A DNA stretch of 64,000 nt from GCA-2697345 sp045565015. Lineage in GTDB: Bacteria > Pseudomonadota > Alphaproteobacteria > Rhodobacterales > Rhodobacteraceae. The DNA lies in contig JBJLGD010000028.1 in NCBI GenBank assembly GCA_045565015.1, positions 62,001 through 126,000 of the forward strand. The letters are read 5' to 3'. Shown piece after piece: positions 58,186 through 64,000 of this stretch. Both the position numbers and the translations under genes were made by a program. Each line of letters opens with the position of its first letter. Positions within the stretch are counted from its first letter, which is position 1. The notes under the pieces were generated by a model. That model was not told the DNA's origin, did no database searches, and saw only the letters and a list, made by a program, of their open reading frames with translations.

Positions 58186-59988
58186 ATGTCATCCTATAAT
58201 TATGAAACTCATGAATATGATGTAGTCGTCATCGGCGCTGGTGGCGCTGGACTGCGAGCAACGTTAGGTATGACCGAACAGGGATTAAAAACAGCATGTA
58301 TTTCGAAGGTATTTCCTACCCGGTCACACACTGTGGCAGCGCAGGGCGGAATTGCAGCCTCTCTTTCAAATATGGGTCCAGATAATTGGCAATGGCATAT
58401 GTACGATACAGTTAAAGGTTCAGATTGGCTCGGAGACACCGACGCAATGGAATATTTAGCACGCGAAGCACCAAAAGCTGTTTATGAGCTGGAACATTAT
58501 GGTGTCCCATTTTCAAGAACGGAAGACGGTAAAATTTACCAAAGGCCGTTTGGAGGTCATACGACTGAATTCGGTGAAGGCCCACCTGTTCAAAGAACCT
58601 GTGCAGCAGCCGATAGAACGGGTCACGCAATGCTGCACACCCTGTACGGTCAATCTTTAAAAAATAACGCTGAATTTTTTATTGAGTACTTTGCTATTGA
58701 TCTTATTATGAGTGACGATGGAGTTTGCACAGGGGTGATATGCTGGAAGTTAGAAGACGGAACCCTACATCTTTTTTCTGCGAAAATGGTAGTAATAGCT
58801 ACTGGTGGTTATGGCCGAGCATACTTTTCGGCAACTTCCGCCCACACCTGCACAGGTGATGGCGGTGGGTTGGTATCAAGAGCTGGCCTTCCTCTTCAAG
58901 ATATGGAGTTCGTGCAATTTCATCCTACTGGCATTTACGGCGCTGGTTGCCTGATTACGGAAGGTGCCAGAGGTGAAGGTGGCTACCTAACAAACTCTTC
59001 CGGCGAACGGTTTATGGAAAGATATGCTCCAACTTACAAGGATTTGGCCTCAAGAGATGTAGTGTCTCGATGCATGACAATGGAAATTCGTGAGGGTCGC
59101 GGCGTAGGCGATCAATCTGATCATATAAATCTCCATCTAGATCATCTGCCTCCCGAAACTTTATCAACTAGACTGCCAGGAATTTCAGAAAGTGCAAAAA
59201 TTTTTGCGGGTGTCGATTTAACTAAAGAGCCCATTCCAGTACTACCTACTGTCCATTATAATATGGGAGGAATTCCAACAAATTATTGGGGAGAAGTACT
59301 GTCTCCAACTGATACTGATCAAAACAAAACTGTCCCCGGCCTTATGGCTGTTGGAGAAGCTGGGTGTGCCTCAGTACATGGTGCAAACCGATTGGGTTCA
59401 AACTCACTCATTGATCTGGTTGTTTTTGGACGAGCCGCTGGCATCAGAGCTGGTTCTGTTGTTGACCGAAAATCTGCTAACCCTACGATTTCTTCAAAAT
59501 CTGTAGATAAAATTTTAGATAGATTTGATAATTTGCGATATTCAAAGGGTGCGGTACCTACTGCAGATTTAAGACTTGAAATGCAAAAAACCATGCAATC
59601 TGACGCTGCAGTTTTTAGAACTGATAAGACCTTAAGTGAAGGGGTCGATAAAATGCGTGCAGTATCCAAGAAAATGGAAGATATTAGTGTGAAAGATAGA
59701 TCTTTAATATGGAATTCAGACCTAATGGAAACATTAGAGCTGACCAATTTGATGCCAAATGCATTAGCCACCATCATTGCTGCTGAAGCACGGAAGGAGA
59801 GCCGTGGAGCGCATGCGCATGAAGATTACCCAGAAAGGGATGATGAAACCTGGAGAAAGCACTCCCTTGTGTACGCAGGTGACAATACTGAACTAAAATA
59901 CCGAGATGTCCACTTAAAACCCTTAACAGAAGAGAAAGATGGCGGTATTGACTTAAAGAAAATCGCACCAAAAGCTCGAGTATATTAG
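58186..59988 (+). CDS. sdhA: succinate dehydrogenase flavoprotein subunit
   Basis: SdhA oxidises succinate to fumarate with covalently bound FAD. The 600-residue protein has VVIGAGGAGLRATLG at the N-terminus and H48 in RSHTVAAQGG, the FAD-linking histidine. VQFHPTGIYGAGCLITEGARGEGG and the later HGANRLGSNSLIDLVVFG contain active-site residues. It ends with the RDVHLKPL segment typical of the family. sdhB, normally the next gene, is missing here and lies at 48.7 kb on the other strand. The gene converges on the GntR-type regulator gene. Confidence 0.98.
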   Translation: MSSYNYETHEYDVVVIGAGGAGLRATLGMTEQGLKTACISKVFPTRSHTVAAQGGIAASLSNMGPDNWQWHMYDTVKGSDWLGDTDAMEYLAREAPKAVYELEHYGVPFSRTEDGKIYQRPFGGHTTEFGEGPPVQRTCAAADRTGHAMLHTLYGQSLKNNAEFFIEYFAIDLIMSDDGVCTGVICWKLEDGTLHLFSAKMVVIATGGYGRAYFSATSAHTCTGDGGGLVSRAGLPLQDMEFVQFHPTGIYGAGCLITEGARGEGGYLTNSSGERFMERYAPTYKDLASRDVVSRCMTMEIREGRGVGDQSDHINLHLDHLPPETLSTRLPGISESAKIFAGVDLTKEPIPVLPTVHYNMGGIPTNYWGEVLSPTDTDQNKTVPGLMAVGEAGCASVHGANRLGSNSLIDLVVFGRAAGIRAGSVVDRKSANPTISSKSVDKILDRFDNLRYSKGAVPTADLRLEMQKTMQSDAAVFRTDKTLSEGVDKMRAVSKKMEDISVKDRSLIWNSDLMETLELTNLMPNALATIIAAEARKESRGAHAHEDYPERDDETWRKHSLVYAGDNTELKYRDVHLKPLTEEKDGGIDLKKIAPKARVY

Positions 59989-60020
59989 TTTCAGTAGTGC
60001 GCTGATAAACTTTGGTGACC

Positions 60021-60701
60021 TTACTGTGCTAATAACCTCAATCCCTGAGTAACATCCGCTTTTACAGCTAGCCGCAGTTCAAATTCATCACCTGCTTTTA
60101 AAGAACTTAAAATCGTATAATGGTGTTTTGGAACACCAGTGCGTTTTAATTTTCCATAAAGGCTACGCATGGTAGGTCCTAATTGTAACCAAATTGTTTC
60201 CAACAAAGCTAACGTAGCCGGTGCCTGTGCCCGAAGGTACAAAGATCTATGAAACTCCAAATTACATCGAATATAGGATACCGAGTCTTCCTCAGTTATT
60301 GCTTTTGAAATCTGCGAATTAGTAGCTTCCAGTCTTTCTATTAGAGCTAGATGAGCTCGTGGAAGAGCACGCGCAGCTAGGTCAGGTTCTAATAATGCCC
60401 TCAGAGAAGCTAATTCTTCTATTCTATCGTTTGTGAGTTCTGGAGTCGATATTCTACCCGAAAGAGACAAACTTAGAGCACCCTCTGCGACCAGACGACG
60501 AACTGCTTCGCGTATTGGGGTCATAGAAACACCAAATTCTGCTCCCAAGCCCCTCAAGGTCATAGCGGTTCCCGGTAAAACTGAGCCAAACATAATTAAT
60601 GATCTCAAGCGTCGATAAATAATTTCATTGGCCGAGCCAGCTAGTATGTCTACCTCAATATCTGATCCCAAGTTTAGAGATTTTTTTATAGACTTTGACA
60701 T
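60021..60701 (-). CDS. GntR-family transcriptional regulator (FadR/FCD subfamily), candidate TCA-cycle regulator
   Basis: This 226-residue regulator has a winged helix-turn-helix at residues 24-85, with the recognition region GVSMTPIREAVRRLVAEGAL, and an all-helical FCD ligand domain over about 100-220. FCD domains usually bind an organic acid through a metal held by Asp/His residues. Here two histidine positions are visible (LEFHRSL and KHHYTIL), but a late one reads VKADVTQG, with aspartate where many members have histidine. The perfect palindrome TGTGATCACA lies 8 bases before its start codon, and the same 10-mer stands before sucA (twice) and sdhC. I infer autoregulation and control of both operons. 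Ligand, sign of regulation and name are unknown. Confidence 0.88.
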   Translation of the reverse strand: MSKSIKKSLNLGSDIEVDILAGSANEIIYRRLRSLIMFGSVLPGTAMTLRGLGAEFGVSMTPIREAVRRLVAEGALSLSLSGRISTPELTNDRIEELASLRALLEPDLAARALPRAHLALIERLEATNSQISKAITEEDSVSYIRCNLEFHRSLYLRAQAPATLALLETIWLQLGPTMRSLYGKLKRTGVPKHHYTILSSLKAGDEFELRLAVKADVTQGLRLLAQ

Positions 60702-60708
60702 ATCGTTA

Positions 60709-60718
60709 TGTGATCACA
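60709..60718. promoter_or_regulatory. palindromic operator at the start of the GntR-type gene
   Basis: A perfect TGTGATCACA sits 8 bases upstream of the regulator's ATG. A possible minus-strand promoter, TTGCAT (60760-60755) and TATGAT (60736-60731) with 18 bases between, lies upstream, so the site would fall just past the transcription start, the classical place for autorepression. Confidence 0.72.
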
Positions 60719-60739
60719 AAAATACCAACAATCATAGCC

Positions 60740-61432
60740 CTAAAAGTGATACGAATGCAATTTTTGTCCGTTTTTTTTCAACCACAACTGGGATTCCCGA
60801 AAATCAGGCATTAATTTTTCAACATGTTGCCAAAATTTTATTGAATGGTTCATTTCCACAAGGTGCGAGACCTCATGAACTACCAGATACTCCAAAACAC
60901 TTTTGGGCGCCAAAATAAGACGCCATGAATACATCAAAGTACCAGATGAAGTACATGAGCCCCATCGCGTTTTAGGATCTTTTATATTAATCTTAACAAA
61001 TTTTCTGCCTATTAAGTCACAATAAAAATTTGTCTTAGAAAAAAACCTTTGTCGAGATAACTCTAATAGGAAGACCTTCAAATGTTGAGCAAAGTCTGTA
61101 TAATTAAAAGGAATTAATATTTTATTCTTTTCAAACTTAATTCTTTGATTTTTACCACTCTCAATAACATAACTAAAACCTTCAACAGGTACTGCACTCC
61201 CAAGTGTGACTTTGGAAATATCAATTTTAGATTTCAACTGCTTTCTTATCCATCGCTCCTTATTAAGAGCAAACTGCGTGGCTTCTAGGACTGATATTCG
61301 TTTTGGAATTATTAAAAAAACTTTACTATTAGCACCCGAAATACGGATAGATAATCTCTTCGCTCTTTTAGATTTGTGGACATAAATAGTTATTTCTGGA
61401 GATCCAATTTTAATCATATCTGGAGGTTTCAT
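60740..61432 (-). CDS. YgjP-type metallopeptidase (M48/SprT-like, DUF45)
   Basis: This protein of about 230 residues belongs to the YgjP/DUF45 metal-dependent hydrolases. HEVSH (about residues 186-190 from the chosen start) is the zinc-binding HExxH, with a later ligand likely among the histidines of NHSIKFWQHV. TRWGSCTSSGTLMYSWRL is the family signature just before it. I start it at the ATG at 61432, which has AGGAG upstream; the frame opens six codons earlier at a TTG. The biological substrate is not known. It lies 38 bases upstream of the GntR-type regulator on the same strand, so some read-through is possible. Confidence 0.88.
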   Translation of the reverse strand: MKPPDMIKIGSPEITIYVHKSKRAKRLSIRISGANSKVFLIIPKRISVLEATQFALNKERWIRKQLKSKIDISKVTLGSAVPVEGFSYVIESGKNQRIKFEKNKILIPFNYTDFAQHLKVFLLELSRQRFFSKTNFYCDLIGRKFVKINIKDPKTRWGSCTSSGTLMYSWRLILAPKSVLEYLVVHEVSHLVEMNHSIKFWQHVEKLMPDFRESQLWLKKNGQKLHSYHF

Positions 61433-61590
61433 ATGGCTCCTAATTATCAATACATAAAATAAAGTTCCTACTACTTCATTGCAGAAACTCCAAAAAGCCG
61501 CAACAAAAATAAAGAAAAACCTTTGACACTTCCCTCAGCCTGTGGCAACTGGCCTAAGATAACTTTATAGATCAAAAAAAGAGGATGATT

Positions 61591-61929
61591 ATGCCCAAAG
61601 AAGAATGGGGAGTAAAACGAGTTTGCCCTAGTTGCTCGATAAGATTCTACGATCTAAAAAAAGATCCATTAATATGCCCGTCTTGTGGTCATGAATTCTC
61701 GCTAGAAAGTCTGTTAGGTAGTAAGTCTCGTACTATGGAGGCTGATAAGCCTGACGCTCAAAACAAAGAAAATGAAGTCGTTGAAGACGACGCGGAAATT
61801 GTTTTGGAGGATGATGTAGAGGTAGAAATCGAGGATGATCTACTAGAGGAGGATGGAATTCTCGAAGATGATGACGACCAATCTGTCAGTTTAGAAGAAA
61901 TTGCTGACGTTCCAGCTGAAGAAGAATAG
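61591..61929 (+). CDS. TIGR02300/FYDLN-acid family zinc-ribbon protein
   Basis: This 112-residue protein has an N-terminal zinc ribbon (CPSCSIRFYDLKKDPLICPSCG) and a strongly acidic tail (about residues 55-112). The family is named for FYDLN-acid; here the motif reads FYDLK. It is widespread in alphaproteobacteria with unknown function. The ATG at 61591 is six bases after GAGG; an ATG two codons earlier touches the ribosome-binding site and is less likely. It is followed by a tRNA-Ala gene. Confidence 0.88.
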   Translation: MPKEEWGVKRVCPSCSIRFYDLKKDPLICPSCGHEFSLESLLGSKSRTMEADKPDAQNKENEVVEDDAEIVLEDDVEVEIEDDLLEEDGILEDDDDQSVSLEEIADVPAEEE

Positions 61930-61997
61930 TACCAAAATTTATAATTAAATTTCTTGATTTTATTTAAATGACTGCTTAAAAATCCACTTATTAAAAG

Positions 61998-62073
<76 letters not shown>

Positions 62074-62142
62074 ACACCTTATATTTTTATTTAATTCCTT
62101 TATAATTAGGGTAATGAGTATTTTTTCAAAAGGGACGTTACT

Positions 62143-63381
62143 CTAGATCACTTTCATTTCCTTTAATGATTTAATTTCTTCATCTGATACCTTTGCCCAG
62201 TCCACTAAGATTTCTTTTGTATGCTCCCCCAAAATTGGTGGTGCATTCCTGTAGGTAGCTGGTGACTCACTAAGCTTTGCCGGGAAAGCAACTGTTTTTA
62301 TAGTAACACCATCAGAGCGTTTAAGATCAATTTCCATTTCTCTTGCAATAACTTGTGGATCTGAAAACACTTCAGGCAGATTGTTTATAGGGCCACAAGG
62401 AACGTTCACAGCTTCGAGTAGCTCAATAATATCTTGTTTCTTCATTTTTCCCAGTACCAATTGTAGTTCAGCCTCGAGAGCCTCTCTGTTCTCAAGCCGC
62501 GCCTCATTCGATTTGTATTTAGGATCATTTGAGATCTTTGAAAGTCCTAGAGAATGACATAATCTCTGAAATTGTCCATCATTCCCACAGCTTATTATTA
62601 AATGTCCATCTGATGAAGCAAAGACCCGATAAGGTATCACATTAGGGTGACTATTACCCATTCTACTAGGTACGGTATCACCATTTAACCAGTTAGATGC
62701 TTGATTTGCTAACATAGAAACCTGGCTATCCATTAAAGAACAATCTATATGTTGCCCTTTACCTGTACGGTTCCTGTAATGCAAAGCAGCCAGGATTGAA
62801 GACCCCGCATTCATTCCTGTAAACAAATCACAGATAGCTACACCCACCTTCATTGGTTCTCCACCGCTAATGTTTTCAGGCTGACCAGTAATACTCATTA
62901 ACCCACCCATACCTTGTATTAGGAAATCATAACCTAATCGGTTAGCATAAGGTCCATTCTGACCAAAACCAGTAATCGAACAATAGATTATCTTTGGGTT
63001 AATTTTCTTAATAGCATCATAATCTAATTTGTATTTTTTTAACCCACCGACCTTAAAGTTTTCTACTATAATATCTGCCTCTAGCGAAAGAGTATGAATC
63101 AAAGAGGCTCCCTCAGGTTTTGAAAAGTCGATAGTAATTGATCTTTTATTACGGTTGGCGCATGAGAAATACGCAGCTTCACCTTTTGAGCCATCCGCTC
63201 TAGTAATAAAAGGTGGTCCCCAAGACCGAGTATCATCACCAGTTAAGACTGACTCAACCTTAACAACATCTGCTCCTAAATCAGCTAACATTTGAGTGGC
63301 CCAAGGACCTGCCAAAACTCGACTTAAATCGAGAACTTTTATTCCCTCAAGGGCCATTGTGCCTTTGGTGACATTTGTCAT
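62143..63381 (-). CDS. CaiB/BaiF family (family III) CoA-transferase
   Basis: This 412-residue family III CoA-transferase moves CoA between carboxylic acids. LEGIKVLDLSRVLAGPWATQMLADLGADVVKVE is the N-terminal Rossmann-like block (quoted here by its ends: LEGIKVLDLSRVL and LGADVVKVE). NRNKRSITIDF, GRPG-like NRLGYDFLIQGMGGLMSITG (conserved aspartate in YDF) and GKGQHIDCSLMD follow in normal order. The start at 63381 has AAGGA upstream. It diverges from an acyl-CoA dehydrogenase gene, suggesting a shared acyl-CoA pathway such as glutaryl-CoA or short-chain acid catabolism; the acids themselves cannot be named. Confidence 0.92.
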   Translation of the reverse strand: MTNVTKGTMALEGIKVLDLSRVLAGPWATQMLADLGADVVKVESVLTGDDTRSWGPPFITRADGSKGEAAYFSCANRNKRSITIDFSKPEGASLIHTLSLEADIIVENFKVGGLKKYKLDYDAIKKINPKIIYCSITGFGQNGPYANRLGYDFLIQGMGGLMSITGQPENISGGEPMKVGVAICDLFTGMNAGSSILAALHYRNRTGKGQHIDCSLMDSQVSMLANQASNWLNGDTVPSRMGNSHPNVIPYRVFASSDGHLIISCGNDGQFQRLCHSLGLSKISNDPKYKSNEARLENREALEAELQLVLGKMKKQDIIELLEAVNVPCGPINNLPEVFSDPQVIAREMEIDLKRSDGVTIKTVAFPAKLSESPATYRNAPPILGEHTKEILVDWAKVSDEEIKSLKEMKVI

Positions 63382-63498
63382 TTAGTTTCCTTCATCTAAA
63401 AAAATCTTATTAATATAATTGCTACTAGGAAATTGATACTTATTGTAACGTATGAGATATTAATGTGAATGTTAAATCAAAATATTTGAGGTGAATAA

Positions 63499-64000
63499 TT
63501 GGACTTTACTCTGTCAAGTGAGCAAATAGAATTACAGGACTCCGTACGAAAGTTTGCTAAAAACGAATTGACCACTGTTGCAGCCGAAATTGAGCGGACC
63601 GGTAAACCACCTACCAAGAAAATAATTCAGAAATTCTCTAACATGGGTTTTCTGGGTGTAAATCTGCCACAAAAATATGGTGGGTTAGGCATGAGTAACT
63701 TTGAGGCTGTTCTCGTACTCGAGGAAGTAGCAAAAATTTCGATTGCACTCGCTTTTCCAGTTTTTGAAAGTTGTTTTGGACCGGCATTGGCGATTTCATA
63801 TTTTGCATCAGAGAAGTTAAAAGAAAAAACACTTTCTAAGGTATGCTCAGGTAATATGATTTTAGCAGTTGCTATGTCTGAGCCACATGCTGGTTCAGCA
63901 CTGACTGACCTAAGTACCAGTGCCACAATTAGCAATGGTAGAATTTTAGTTAGTGGCACAAAACGTTGGTGCTCCGGAGCAAGTCATGCTGATGCTTATG
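63499..64000 (+). CDS. acyl-CoA dehydrogenase, N-terminal part (cut by window end)
   Basis: An open frame runs from a TTG at 63499, preceded by GAGGTG at good spacing, to the window edge (167 codons). The translation begins MDFTLSSEQIELQDSVRKFA and continues with NMGFLGVNLPQKYGGLGM and then LAVAMSEPHAGSALTDL, the helical N-terminal domain and the FAD-binding entry of acyl-CoA dehydrogenases. No stop is reached. It is divergent from the CoA-transferase and the two likely act on the same acyl-CoA. Confidence 0.92.
   Translation, partial: MDFTLSSEQIELQDSVRKFAKNELTTVAAEIERTGKPPTKKIIQKFSNMGFLGVNLPQKYGGLGMSNFEAVLVLEEVAKISIALAFPVFESCFGPALAISYFASEKLKEKTLSKVCSGNMILAVAMSEPHAGSALTDLSTSATISNGRILVSGTKRWCSGASHADAY

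Noticed and set aside
59319..59777. 152-residue ORF antisense to sdhA as an overlapping gene
   Set aside because: Long antisense frames are expected opposite conserved genes; it has no recognisable domain and no ribosome-binding site that I can support.
63627..63959. 110-residue ORF on the minus strand at the right edge
   Set aside because: It is antisense to a clear acyl-CoA dehydrogenase frame that starts at a TTG codon and runs off the window.

Overview
This window is an AT-rich chromosomal segment from an alphaproteobacterium, most likely an uncultured marine relative of the Rhodobacterales. Gene order supports this: tldD beside ctaC-ctaB-(small membrane protein)-ctaG-ctaE-SURF1-thrC-M16 peptidase-GNAT with no ctaD, then fsa-DUF484-xerC beside priA, DUF2125 beside tyrA, and atpHAGDC without the F0 genes. 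Intergenic spacers are short, as in streamlined genomes. I see no insertion sequence, prophage, integron, CRISPR array or toxin-antitoxin pair. The taxonomic call is inference from synteny and protein similarity remembered from known families, not from a search.

Layout. 0-9 kb: rpsD, a fused 5-oxoprolinase, a NUDIX hydrolase, DUF1178, lysC and an FAD-linked 2-hydroxyacid oxidase. 8.6-16 kb: one long minus-strand run for cytochrome c oxidase subunits II and III and their assembly factors, continuing into SURF1, thrC, an M16 peptidase and an acetyltransferase. 16-22 kb: tldD, groESL under a CIRCE operator, and a membrane pyrophosphatase. 22-31 kb: a HAD hydrolase, ribF, a YcgN-like protein, prs, and the F1 ATP synthase operon with a long stem-loop in its leader. 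31-42 kb: a methyltransferase, clpA, a MotA/MotB-like stator pair with an unusually long coiled coil, DUF2125, tyrA and priA. 41.6-48.7 kb: fsa, DUF484, xerC, pcsA, ileS and truA; pcsA carries two apparent single-base deletions and ileS one single-base insertion. 48.7-60.7 kb: a TCA-cycle island. 60.7-64 kb: a YgjP-type metallopeptidase, an FYDLN-type zinc-ribbon protein, tRNA-Ala, a family III CoA-transferase and a truncated acyl-CoA dehydrogenase.

The most interesting signal is in the TCA island. The perfect palindrome TGTGATCACA occurs four times: twice, 21 bp apart, upstream of sucA-sucB-lpdA-sdhB; once upstream of sdhC-sdhD-sdhA; and once directly in front of a GntR/FCD-family regulator gene. 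I noticed no other perfect copy in the window. This suggests a compact autoregulated circuit in which one local regulator controls 2-oxoglutarate dehydrogenase and succinate dehydrogenase together. It also suggests how sdhB, split from sdhCDA and moved to the end of the suc operon, could stay co-regulated with its partners.

Most other genes are ordinary housekeeping genes. The remaining second-look items are structured leaders (rpsD, lysC, atpH, sdhC), the frameshift cluster at 44.3-45.5 kb, and the stator-like pair.
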